Positions 1-7,464 of a stretch of DNA of 64,000 nucleotides are shown one piece after another. The translations under genes were made by a program, and so were the position numbers. How positions within the stretch are numbered: the stretch's first letter is position 1; each line of letters begins with the position of its first letter. The DNA is from Micrococcaceae bacterium Sec5.1 (GTDB taxonomy: Bacteria > Actinomycetota > Actinomycetes > Actinomycetales > Micrococcaceae). The notes below the pieces were generated by a model that was not told where the DNA came from, ran no database searches, and saw nothing but the letters and a program-made list of their open reading frames with translations. The stretch is taken from assembly GCA_039636795.1 (NCBI GenBank), contig CP143430.1, positions 1,922,001 to 1,986,000 on the forward strand, given 5' to 3'.

Positions 1-1105
1 AGGGGTCCGGAGCGCGGAATTCGATGCGCTTGGCCTTCGGGTTGGAGCCCGTGATGGGGATACGGATACCAGCAGAGCGGTTGCCCTGGGAGTACACCAT
101 GTTGACCGGAGCTTCGAAGCCCTTGACCAAGCGGCGGTACGAGTTGACGGTCGGGTTGGTGAACGCGAGGACCGCGGAGGAGTGCTTCAGCAGGCCGCCG
201 ATGTACCAGCGGGCAGTGTCGGAAAGGCCGGCATAGCCCTTCTCGTCGTAGAACAGCGGATCGCCGTTGCTCCACAGCGACTGGTGGCAGTGCATGCCAG
301 AGCCGTTGTCACCGAAGACCGGCTTCGGCATGAAGGTTACGGACTTGCCCCATGCGTCCGCAGTGTTCTTGATGACGTACTTGAACTTCTGGAGGTCGTC
401 AGCAGCTGCAGTCAGCGTGGTGAACTTGTAGTTGATCTCTGCCTGGCCGGCGGAGCCAACTTCGTGGTGGGAGCGCTCGACCTCAAGGCCGGCCTTGTCC
501 AGTTCAACGCACATGGCGTCGCGGAGGTCAGCCTGCTTGTCGGTGGGGGAAACCGGGAAGTAACCGCCCTTGACGGGGGTCTTGTAGCCGAGGTTTCCGC
601 CCTCTTCCTTGCGACCGGTGTTCCAGTGGGCTTCTTCGGAGTCAATCTTGTAGAAGCTGCCCTGCGGGGAGGACTGGTACTGGATGTTGTCGAAGACGAA
701 GAACTCTGCCTCGGGAGCAAAGAACGCCGTGTCCGCGATGCCGGTGGAGGCCAGGTAGGCTTCAGCCTTCTCGGCTACGCCACGGGGGTCGCGGTGGTAG
801 GGGTCGCCCGTACGGGGGTTCACGATGGAGAAGTTCAGCGCCAGCGTCTTCTCAATGCGGAATGTGTCGATGAAAGCCGAGGTCACATCCGGGATGAGCT
901 GCATGTCGGATTCAGCGATGCCCTGGAAACCGCGGATCGAAGATCCGTCGAAGAGCTGACCGTTCACGAAGAAGTCGTGGTCTACGCTCTTTGCCGGCAC
1001 ATTGAAGTGCTGCTGGACGCCCGGAAGGTCGGTGAAGCGGATATCGACGAATTTGACGTCTTCGTCTTTGATGAACTTGAGGACTTCGTCCGCAGTCTTG
1101 AACAT
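1..1105 (-). CDS. glnA: Glutamine synthetase type I (3' end outside window)
   Basis: Makes glutamine from glutamate, ammonia and ATP in the cytosol and is the main ammonium-assimilation enzyme. The frame opens with [11 protein letters not shown] at 1105 and is still open at base 1, giving about 368 of the usual ~474 residues; the C-terminal adenylylation-site region lies outside. Near the window edge it reads [19 protein letters not shown], the conserved ATP/glutamate-site region of GlnA. The ATG at 1105 has AAGGAG five bases upstream, which fixes the start. The upstream region carries a GlnR-like box at 1259-1274, so nitrogen control is likely. Identity is very secure; only the far end is unseen. 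Confidence 0.97.
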   Translation of the reverse strand, partial: MFKTADEVLKFIKDEDVKFVDIRFTDLPGVQQHFNVPAKSVDHDFFVNGQLFDGSSIRGFQGIAESDMQLIPDVTSAFIDTFRIEKTLALNFSIVNPRTGDPYHRDPRGVAEKAEAYLASTGIADTAFFAPEAEFFVFDNIQYQSSPQGSFYKIDSEEAHWNTGRKEEGGNLGYKTPVKGGYFPVSPTDKQADLRDAMCVELDKAGLEVERSHHEVGSAGQAEINYKFTTLTAAADDLQKFKYVIKNTADAWGKSVTFMPKPVFGDNGSGMHCHQSLWSNGDPLFYDEKGYAGLSDTARWYIGGLLKHSSAVLAFTNPTVNSYRRLVKGFEAPVNMVYSQGNRSAGIRIPITGSNPKAKRIEFRAPDP

Positions 1106-1258
1106 CTATGCTCCTTATGCATATCAAGTAACAGGCCCGGAAGGCCGCGTGAGCCAGCCCATGCCGGAGGCCCGGAGACACAAAAAATTCCCCTTGCCGC
1201 GGTGGCTAGCAACTCATACCACCTTAGGGAGATGGGATTTCCCGGGAGTGTCAGTATT

Positions 1259-1274
1259 GTTTCGGGCAGGTTAC
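1259..1274 (-). promoter_or_regulatory. GlnR-like operator upstream of glnA
   Basis: Read on the minus strand this is GTAAC-CTGCCC-GAAAC, a full match to the GTnAC-N6-GAAAC half-site pair bound by the nitrogen regulator GlnR in Streptomyces and mycobacteria. It lies about 155 bases upstream of the glnA start. A weaker second pair (TTTAC-N6-GATCA) lies just upstream, but its spacing is off by two bases. Binding here is inferred. Confidence 0.55.
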
Positions 1275-1418
1275 AGAATGATCTGTTGTGTAAACGGTAG
1301 TCGGCTTTCCTGTGTCAGGTCCAAGCGGGTCCAGTGGGCGAACACTTTGGCCCCAGCTAAGCGAAGGCGCAGGCACGATAGGTGCCCTCCGACGTCGGAC
1401 CGTCAGTCCGGCAGCCGT

Positions 1419-1424
1419 TAGGCT
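1419..1424 (+). promoter_or_regulatory. -10 hexamer of a probable leaderless transcript (RDD gene)
   Basis: TAGGCT ends exactly 6 bases before the GTG at 1431. Transcription would start at or next to the start codon. The GGAGG run touching the GTG is too close to act as a normal ribosome site. Confidence 0.5.
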
Positions 1425-1430
1425 TGGAGG

Positions 1431-1868
1431 GTGGTTGATCGAAAAGACATAGGCTCCTGGCTGAGCGGGCCGGACACATCCGGCATCTCTAAATACCCGG
1501 GTGAGAGACTCGGCCTTCCTGAGGCCGGACCAGGCTCGATGGCGCGGGCCGGACGTCGAATCCTGGCAATCGTGATCGACTGGACGATCGCCCTGGTCAT
1601 CAGCAACTTCGCATTTAGTGGAAACCAGTGGGCAACGCTCGCCATCTTTGCTGCGGAGCAGATTCTGCTGATCGGCACGCTCGGCTACAGCATTGGCCAC
1701 AGGATTGCCGCGATTCACGTGGTCCGCTTGGGGGGAGGCCCGGCCGGACCCCTCGCCGCTGTGGTGCGCACTTTGCTCCTGTGCCTGGTTATCCCCGCAG
1801 TCATCTTTGATCCGGATCAGCGTGGAATTCATGATAAAGCCATGAACACCATCCTCATTCGGATGTAG
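1431..1868 (+). CDS. RDD family membrane protein
   Basis: A 145-residue membrane protein with the RDD-type start of its domain (ARAGRRILAIVIDW, residues ~38-51). It has about three hydrophobic segments (near 44-60, 65-83 and 107-122) and the family's basic/acidic patches. RDD proteins have no single known function; some relatives are linked to ion or solute transport. The GTG start at 1431 is chosen because a TAGGCT hexamer sits 6 bases ahead and the N-terminus (VDRKDIGSWLSGP) resembles Arthrobacter relatives. An internal ATG (1540) would cut into the domain. Transcribed away from glnA; a strong terminator follows. Confidence 0.85.
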   Translation: MVDRKDIGSWLSGPDTSGISKYPGERLGLPEAGPGSMARAGRRILAIVIDWTIALVISNFAFSGNQWATLAIFAAEQILLIGTLGYSIGHRIAAIHVVRLGGGPAGPLAAVVRTLLLCLVIPAVIFDPDQRGIHDKAMNTILIRM

Positions 1869-1930
1869 CGTTTCAGTCCTCCCGGTTGGAACCAACCCCA
1901 TAGAAGCACCAATAAATAAGCAAAACCAAC

Positions 1931-1970
1931 AAAAACCGCCCTTGTCTCGTTTGAGACATGGGCGGTTTTT
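1931..1970. terminator. Bidirectional intrinsic terminator
   Basis: AAAAACCGCCC (1931-1941) pairs perfectly with GGGCGGTTTTT (1960-1970). The stem continues inward through TGTCTC/GAGACA across one T-T mismatch to a GTTT loop. A-tract and T-tract on the two sides let it end both the RDD gene and the convergent DUF4191 gene. Confidence 0.9.
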
Positions 1971-1999
1971 CGTATAGGCAATCAAGCACCTACGGACAA

Positions 2000-2761
2000 T
2001 CAGCGTCCGCGTGCAGCCTTGCGGTCCGGGCGGGCCTTGTAGGGGTCGATGCCCTTGGGGATCGGCAGGCGGGTGCCGAGGGAGTTGATGCGCTTGGACA
2101 CAGCATTGACCTCCACCTTGGTGAGTTCGTTCTTCATCTTTCCCATGGTCTTGGCGAGTTTGTTCAAAGGCACCTGGCCCTCACCGCGACCGGATTCCAG
2201 AACGTGGATGGTGACGTTGGGCAGGATGCGCGTGAGTCGCTTACGTTCAGCTTCCACCAGCGGCTTGACACGGTGCGTGGGACCTTCGCTGACCAAAACG
2301 ACGCCGGGACGACCAATTGCCATGAACACGGCGTCCTGGGTGCGAGGGTTAACCGCGACAGGCTGGTCCTGGGTGACCCAGCCGCGGCGGAGAGTACCCA
2401 AGGCCGCGCCGGAAGCACCAGGCTGGTTCTCGATCTGCGCGAATGCAGCCTTCTCTGCGCGACGGGAGAGGATGAAAACGGCGGCCAGGAGACCCAACGG
2501 AATACCGATGATGAGACCGGTAACCCAGTTGTCCAGGAGGAAGCCGACGAGGAAGGCCACGGCAACCACTGCCAGGAATGCCAGCAGCATGATCCACACA
2601 ACCTGGGGATCATTCCGCCGCGTCATCTTGAAGACTTCAGCGATCTGCTTCAGCTGGCTCGGCTTCTTGGCCTTGGCTTCCTTGGGCTTGCGCTGGAACA
2701 GCCCACGCTTGGGGGCGTCGGCCGAGGGGGTCGATTTGCTGGAATCAGAGGAATTCGCCAT
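2000..2761 (-). CDS. DUF4191 family membrane protein
   Basis: A 253-residue actinobacterial protein of unknown function. The N-terminus is basic and Ser/Lys-rich (residues 1-45). Two transmembrane helices lie near 55-75 and 79-97, followed by a ~155-residue cytosolic domain with EAERKRLTRILPNV and a basic tail. The gene lies just downstream of lipB-lipA in the same direction, separated by a hairpin at 2789-2829. This neighbourhood is common in actinobacteria and hints at, but does not show, a link to lipoylation. A TAGAAT hexamer lies 9 bases ahead of the ATG, and TTAAGG overlaps that gap, so the mode of start is unclear. Confidence 0.88.
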   Translation of the reverse strand: MANSSDSSKSTPSADAPKRGLFQRKPKEAKAKKPSQLKQIAEVFKMTRRNDPQVVWIMLLAFLAVVAVAFLVGFLLDNWVTGLIIGIPLGLLAAVFILSRRAEKAAFAQIENQPGASGAALGTLRRGWVTQDQPVAVNPRTQDAVFMAIGRPGVVLVSEGPTHRVKPLVEAERKRLTRILPNVTIHVLESGRGEGQVPLNKLAKTMGKMKNELTKVEVNAVSKRINSLGTRLPIPKGIDPYKARPDRKAARGR

Positions 2762-2788
2762 AGTGCCTTAATTCTACGTGATGGACGT

Positions 2789-2829
2789 CGAAGGACCGGA
2801 CGCCATTACGCTTGGCATCCGGCCCTTCG
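2789..2829 (-). terminator. Terminator-like hairpin after lipA
   Basis: CGAAGG-CCGGA-GCC pairs with GGC-TCCGG-CCTTCG with two single mismatches, a stem of about 16 positions around a 9-base loop. No T-run follows on the minus strand, so it may be a weak terminator or an mRNA 3'-end stabiliser between lipA and DUF4191. Confidence 0.5.
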
Positions 2830-2873
2830 GTACTGCTTCATGGTGTTGCCGGTGAAGTGTTGCCGACCCGGGG

Positions 2874-3881
2874 TCAGGCGTGGGCGGCGAGGATGGTGGA
2901 GGCTTCCTGGCGGGTGGTGCCGGAGGACTCGATGTGGGCCAGGGCGGCGGGGATTTCCCAGCCCTTCTTGCGCATTGCGGTGGCCCACAAGCGTCCGGCG
3001 CGGTAGGAGGAGCGGACCAGCGGACCGGACATGACACCGAGGAACCCGATCTCCTCGGCCTCGTGCTGGAGGTCCACGAATTCCTGGGGCTTGACCCACC
3101 GGTCCACCGGCAGGTGCCGTTCGGAGGGGCGCAGGTACTGGGTGATCGTGATCAAATCACACCCGGCCGCGTGAAGATCGCGGAGGGCTTCGGAGATTTC
3201 CTCGCGGGTTTCGCCCATGCCCAGGATCAGGTTGGACTTGGTCACCATGCCCAGGTCCCGGCCCTGGGTGATGACATCCAGGGAACGTTCGTACCGGAAC
3301 GCCGGGCGGATCCTCTTGAAGATCCTGGGCACGGTCTCGACGTTGTGCGCGAACACCTCCGGCTTGGAATCACAGATCGCGGCGATGTGTTCGGGTTTGC
3401 CGGAGAAGTCCGGGATCAGCAGTTCCACACCGGTGCCGGGGTTCAGTTCGTGGATTTTGCGGACAGTTTCGGCGTACAGCCAGACACCTTCATCGGCGAG
3501 GTCATCACGGGCCACTCCGGTGACCGTGGCGTAGCGCAGCTGCATGGCCTGCACGGACCGGGCCACCTTGGTGGGTTCGAACATGTCCACCGGGGAGGGT
3601 TTGCCGGTATCGATCTGGCAGAAATCACAGCGCCGGGTGCATTCGGACCCGCCGATCAGGAACGTCGCTTCCTTGTCTTCCCAGCACTCGAAAATGTTCG
3701 GGCAGCCTGCCTCTTCACAGACAGTGTGCAGGCCTTCCTTCTTCACCAGGTTCTTCAACCCGACGAACTCCGGGCCCATCTGGACTTTGGCCTTGATCCA
3801 CTCGGGCTTGCGTTCAACCGGGACAGCCGAGTTACGCTGCTCAACGCGCAGCAACTTACGGCCTTCAGGTGCCAGGGTCAC
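2874..3881 (-). CDS. lipA: Lipoyl synthase
   Basis: Radical-SAM enzyme that inserts two sulfurs into protein-bound octanoyl groups to make lipoyl cofactor. Both iron-sulfur clusters are visible: the auxiliary CX4CX5C set (C55, C60, C66) and the radical-SAM CX3CX2C set (C81, C85, C88 in CTRRCDFC). 335 residues is normal. The GTG at 3881 has AAGGAG 8 bases upstream and overlaps the lipB stop by 4 bases (GTGA), so the two are translationally coupled. Clients in this window include SucB (12.2-14 kb), which has two lipoyl domains. The [11 protein letters not shown]-terminal signature supports lipoyl synthase over a biotin synthase. Confidence 0.98.
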   Translation of the reverse strand: MTLAPEGRKLLRVEQRNSAVPVERKPEWIKAKVQMGPEFVGLKNLVKKEGLHTVCEEAGCPNIFECWEDKEATFLIGGSECTRRCDFCQIDTGKPSPVDMFEPTKVARSVQAMQLRYATVTGVARDDLADEGVWLYAETVRKIHELNPGTGVELLIPDFSGKPEHIAAICDSKPEVFAHNVETVPRIFKRIRPAFRYERSLDVITQGRDLGMVTKSNLILGMGETREEISEALRDLHAAGCDLITITQYLRPSERHLPVDRWVKPQEFVDLQHEAEEIGFLGVMSGPLVRSSYRAGRLWATAMRKKGWEIPAALAHIESSGTTRQEASTILAAHA

Positions 3882-4546
3882 TGGAGTGCTCCTTCTGGGG
3901 TGGAAACGAGTGCTTCTTCATGCTTGCGGAACTCTTCCACGAAGCGGTCAACGATGTCAGCCGGGTTGATGGTCCGGCCAGTCTCCAGCGACATGGTGGT
4001 GACGCTGGCGTCGGTGATTCCGCACGCGATGATCTGCGCATATGGCGCGAGGTCGTTGCTGCAGTTGATGGCAACACCATGCATGGTGACACCCTCAAGG
4101 ACGCGGATGCCTATCGCGGCAATCTTGCGGTCCGGTCCTTTGTCATCGGCGAGGATCCATACGCCTGCCCGGCCCTTCACCGTGACTGCCGGGATTCCAT
4201 AGTCCGTCATGACGGCGATCATGATGGCTTCGAGGCGCTCCACATAGTCCCGGATTCCCGCACGGTTCTTGAGCTTGAGGATCGGATAGGCAATGAGTTG
4301 TCCCGGGCCGTGCCACGTTAACTTGCCACCACGATCCACGGGAACAACGGGGGTGCCGTCAAAGGGGCGTTCGTGGTCTTCGGTGAGCTTGCCTGCCGTG
4401 TAGACGGCGGAGTGCTCAAGGAGCAGGACGGTGCTGTTTTTCTCGCCGGCAACAACTTTGTTGTGGATCTCGCGCTGTAGGTCCCAGCCCTGCACGTAGT
4501 CAACGAAATCCGGGGCAAGACCCAGTTGTGAAAACTCAAGAGTCAT
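3878..4546 (-). CDS. lipB: Octanoyl-ACP:protein octanoyltransferase
   Basis: Moves octanoate from acyl carrier protein to lipoyl-domain lysines, the first step before LipA. Key family residues are present: H79 in [13 protein letters not shown]141 in the KIAAIGIRV segment, and the catalytic cysteine C162 in [11 protein letters not shown]. 222 residues matches the family. It is first in a lipB-lipA pair with a 4-base overlap. The start at 4546 has no Shine-Dalgarno sequence but has TAAGCT ending 7 bases upstream, as expected for a leaderless mRNA. Confidence 0.97.
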   Translation of the reverse strand: MTLEFSQLGLAPDFVDYVQGWDLQREIHNKVVAGEKNSTVLLLEHSAVYTAGKLTEDHERPFDGTPVVPVDRGGKLTWHGPGQLIAYPILKLKNRAGIRDYVERLEAIMIAVMTDYGIPAVTVKGRAGVWILADDKGPDRKIAAIGIRVLEGVTMHGVAINCSNDLAPYAQIIACGITDASVTTMSLETGRTINPADIVDRFVEEFRKHEEALVSTPEGALQ

Positions 4547-4553
4547 GGGTTCA

Positions 4554-4559
4554 AGCTTA
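4554..4559 (-). promoter_or_regulatory. -10 hexamer of a probable leaderless transcript (lipB)
   Basis: On the minus strand TAAGCT is followed by 7 bases and the lipB ATG. There is no purine-rich ribosome site in between. Confidence 0.5.
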
Positions 4560-4696
4560 GACCCAGCAGGTCACTCACCATGATTTTGTGGTGAACCTCT
4601 CAGTCGCATCCGTCAGCGTGGCTTTCGTACCCCGCAAGCTGGTGCTGCCTGTGGATAACTTCTGCGGGAAATCCGATCATCCGGTAGACCTTGGAT

Positions 4697-6415
4697 ATGG
4701 AAACTACTGACGATCCTGCCCCCTCGGTCCCGCACATTCCGGGATACACGCCATTACGCCTACTGGGTAGCGGTGGCTCGTCGACAGTCTGGCTTGCCAG
4801 CAGGGACAAGGACGGTGCCCGCTTCGCCATCAAGTGCATCATGGGAGGGCCCGGCAAGGATTCCCGTGGGTCGGCCGGACCAGAGTCCCAACATGGCTTG
4901 CGTGAGGGGCTGATCCTGTCCGGGCTCGAGCACGAGCACCTTATCCGACTCCACGATGTGATGGACCTGCCGGGAGTGGGGACGGGCAGTGTCGGGCTCG
5001 TCATGGACTTTGCCGCAGGAGGTTCCCTTGCGAATCTGGTGGGTGGCCGACGCAAGCTTGGAATCGGTGAAGCGGTGACGATTCTGACCCCTGTTGCCCA
5101 GGTCTTGGCTTACCTGCATGCCCAGGGAACGGCCCATGGGGATATTTCCCCAGGCAACGTCCTGTTTACGGCACAGGGGAAGCCCCTGGTGACAGACCTT
5201 GGCGTGGCGGGTGTTGTGGGTGAGGAGAATCAAAGCCTCGACGTCGGCACGGACGGCTTCGTTGATCCTTCTATTGCCGCGCGGGGTGCGCGGGGTGATG
5301 GAGCCGGAGGAGCTTTGCAGCCGGAACGGGATGTCTATTCGCTGGCCGCGCTTGGCTGGTATTGCTTGACAGGCATGGCGCCGGAAATCGCCAAGCACCG
5401 CCCACCGCTGCCTCTCTTGGTTCCCGATGTCCCCAAAGGGCTCGCCGCTGCCCTTGAGGCGGGACTGGATCCCGATCCGCGGGCGCGTCCCACGGCCCGG
5501 GAGTTGGGAACAGCGATTTATCGCAGCGCGGCCGCGGAGCCCGTGGATCTGGCTGGGTCCGTCCATTCTTCCGTGATTCCGGAGTTGCTGACGCGCCGGC
5601 AGGCTGGGGGACGACCCCAGCGCAGGAGTCCGCTGAGCAGGAGTCCAGTGCGCAGGAGTCGACTGAGCAGGAGTCCATTGAGCAGGAGTCCACTGGCCGG
5701 GGCTGTGTTGCGGCTTCCGCCCTTGCGGACAGCAAGGACTCCGCGTCCCGAACGCCGAACCCGAACAAGACAACCTCAGCGGAGAACTAAACCGCAGAGT
5801 GGGCCACGTTCCAGCATCCGAGTGGGGTTCCTGGTGGCTGCGGGAGTGTCGGTCGGGGCGGTTGGGTTTGCTGTCTGGCTGGGAATCCAGGAACCCGCGT
5901 CTGGTTTGACGTCCGTAGTAGATCCAGGGACGACGACCGTAGTCACGGAAGCTGCCCAAGCCACTGAAGCGGCCCAAGCCACTCAAGCCGCCCATCCCAT
6001 TCCGGACGCACTCTTGGACGCGCTGCACTCTGAGGATCCGGCAATCGCCATGCACGCGTTATCGGCGGTGCGCGACATGGCGCTGGGACTGGATCGTCTT
6101 GAATTGCTGGCAACCGTCAACGCAGCAGGCTCAGCTGCCCATGCGGCAGATGAGACGTTGAAGCAGCAATTAAGAGCTGACGGTATCCGCTTTGCCGGGC
6201 TCACCACCACCTTGGACAGCGTTTCGGTGTTGGGCCCACACGACGTTGATCGCGCAGTCGTTGCCCTGACCGCAACGACCTCAAGTTACGAGGAGCGCGA
6301 CGCATCGGATCGCTTGGTGAAGTCCCAGCCCGCCGGGGAGCGCCAGCAGCTGCGCCTCATCCTTGTCAGATTGGCAGGGCAGTGGAGCATCTCGGAGATT
6401 CTCGGTCCCGGTTAG
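4697..6415 (+). CDS. Membrane-anchored Ser/Thr protein kinase with RS-repeat linker
   Basis: A 572-residue Hanks-type kinase. Residues ~15-270 form the kinase domain: glycine loop GSGGSSTVW, K46, helix-C E71, catalytic loop HGDISPGNV (147-155; Gly replaces the usual Arg of HRD) and D167 in TDLGVA (DLG rather than DFG). Residues 308-334 are an Arg/Ser/Pro repeat encoded by five 15-bp units. One membrane helix (376-397) follows a basic stretch, putting the kinase inside the cell. The ~170-residue outer part starts with an Ala/Thr/Gln repeat (418-434) and has no sensor domain I recognise. I chose ATG 4697; a TTG six bases earlier is possible. Substrates cannot be read from the sequence. Confidence 0.9.
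   Translation: METTDDPAPSVPHIPGYTPLRLLGSGGSSTVWLASRDKDGARFAIKCIMGGPGKDSRGSAGPESQHGLREGLILSGLEHEHLIRLHDVMDLPGVGTGSVGLVMDFAAGGSLANLVGGRRKLGIGEAVTILTPVAQVLAYLHAQGTAHGDISPGNVLFTAQGKPLVTDLGVAGVVGEENQSLDVGTDGFVDPSIAARGARGDGAGGALQPERDVYSLAALGWYCLTGMAPEIAKHRPPLPLLVPDVPKGLAAALEAGLDPDPRARPTARELGTAIYRSAAAEPVDLAGSVHSSVIPELLTRRQAGGRPQRRSPLSRSPVRRSRLSRSPLSRSPLAGAVLRLPPLRTARTPRPERRTRTRQPQRRTKPQSGPRSSIRVGFLVAAGVSVGAVGFAVWLGIQEPASGLTSVVDPGTTTVVTEAAQATEAAQATQAAHPIPDALLDALHSEDPAIAMHALSAVRDMALGLDRLELLATVNAAGSAAHAADETLKQQLRADGIRFAGLTTTLDSVSVLGPHDVDRAVVALTATTSSYEERDASDRLVKSQPAGERQQLRLILVRLAGQWSISEILGPG
5630..5704 (+). repeat. Five 15-bp tandem units inside the kinase gene
   Basis: Units begin at 5630, 5645, 5660, 5675 and 5690 and share a GCAGGAGTC core. 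They encode RRSPL, SRSPV, RRSRL, SRSPL and SRSPL in the juxtamembrane linker. The in-frame 15-bp period means copy number can change without breaking the gene. Confidence 0.9.
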
Positions 6416-6468
6416 CCGTACTGCCATGGGACGTTCTTTGGCGTGAGTGGGTCTGGGATGCGGTTCGA

Positions 6469-7368
6469 TCAGCGGGAATGCTTGCTCGTCAGCCACTCCA
6501 TGGCTTCATCGAGCCCCGGGTGTTGCCACTGAAAACCGGCGGCGGCAAGCTTGGCTGGTTCCATCCTTTGGTTTGCCAGGACGAGCTCGTCAGCAAGCTT
6601 GCCAAGGACAAGCCGGAGGACGGGACGTGGGACGCGTAAGAAGGCAGGACGATGGAACGCTTTCGCGAGCCGCCTCACAATGGCGCTAACGTCCGCGCTT
6701 TCCGGGGCGCACACATTGACCGCACCTTCCAGATCGGACTTGAGGAGGAACGCGAGTGCAGCGGCTTCGTCGGCAAGGGTGATCCACGGCCAGTATTGTC
6801 GCCCGTTTCCGAAGGGTCCGCCAAGCCCAAGCCTGAGCAGTGGAAGCATTGGGCCCAATGCGCCACCGGAAGTGCTGAGCACCACTCCGGTCCTTGGTGT
6901 CACTACCCTCACGCTGGCTGGAGCGGTTCTGGCAGTCTGCTCCCATTCAACGCAGAGCGGTCCCAGCACTCCCGCGCCTGGACCGGAGTCTTCGCGGAGC
7001 ACACCGTCCCGGGAGGCGCCGTAGTAGCCGGATGCTGACTGGCTGACGAAAGACAATGCCGGCTGGCCCAAGCGACGCATGGCCGCAGTGAGTGTCCGGG
7101 TTGGCTGAAGGCGTGAGTCACGAATGACACTGATTCTGTGCTTGGTCCATGGCCGGTCGCCGATGCCGGCGCCGGACAAGTTGACCACCGCATCTGCGCC
7201 TTCCAGGATTGCCTCGTCCAGGACTCCAGCAACTGGATCCCATGTCCTTTCGTCGTCAGTCTTTGCAGGCCGACGAACCAGCCGGATGACCTCGTCACCA
7301 GCACTTTTTAACTGCTCGGACAATGCTGTCCCAATCATTCCTGAGGCTCCGGACATCACGATTCGCAT
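6469..7368 (-). CDS. TIGR01777 family NAD(P)-binding epimerase-like protein
   Basis: A 299-residue SDR-fold protein of the TIGR01777 (SDR39U1, YfcH-like) family. It has the dinucleotide motif GASGMIG (residues 7-13), NLSGAGI, the SQSASGYYG segment at the active-site position and a C-terminal DUF1731-like region with FLRVPRPVLRLVLG. The substrate is unknown for the family. The ATG at 7368 gives the expected MRIVMSGASG start; the frame stays open upstream but without family-like sequence. It runs tail to tail with the kinase gene with only 53 bases between them. Confidence 0.9.
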   Translation of the reverse strand: MRIVMSGASGMIGTALSEQLKSAGDEVIRLVRRPAKTDDERTWDPVAGVLDEAILEGADAVVNLSGAGIGDRPWTKHRISVIRDSRLQPTRTLTAAMRRLGQPALSFVSQSASGYYGASRDGVLREDSGPGAGVLGPLCVEWEQTARTAPASVRVVTPRTGVVLSTSGGALGPMLPLLRLGLGGPFGNGRQYWPWITLADEAAALAFLLKSDLEGAVNVCAPESADVSAIVRRLAKAFHRPAFLRVPRPVLRLVLGKLADELVLANQRMEPAKLAAAGFQWQHPGLDEAMEWLTSKHSR

Positions 7369-7452
7369 GACCCATCTCACCACGACCCCAGCATGAGGCA
7401 GAAACAGGTGCGAAGCGCGGGGCGGGTCCCTCTTGACACCGCGCCTCTTGAC

Positions 7453-7458
7453 TATGAT
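7453..7458 (+). promoter_or_regulatory. -10 hexamer of a probable leaderless transcript (tricorn protease)
   Basis: TATGAT is followed by 6 bases and the ATG at 7465. A TTGACA lies upstream at 7433-7438, but its 14-base spacing is short for a -35 element. Confidence 0.5.
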
Positions 7459-7464
7459 CGAACA

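Larger units (their letters stand above)
1106..1430. other. Divergent glnA / RDD intergenic region
   Basis: This is 325 bases with no credible gene. It holds the glnA ribosome site (AAGGAG on the minus strand near 1111-1116), a GlnR-like box at 1259-1274 and the TAGGCT hexamer of the RDD gene at 1419-1424. Longer open frames crossing it are antisense shadows of glnA. Confidence 0.6.

Noticed and set aside
182..1300. Open frame of 372 codons on the plus strand over glnA
   Set aside because: It is the antisense shadow of glnA; the minus frame has clear glutamine synthetase sequence and a ribosome site, the plus frame matches nothing and is compositionally odd.
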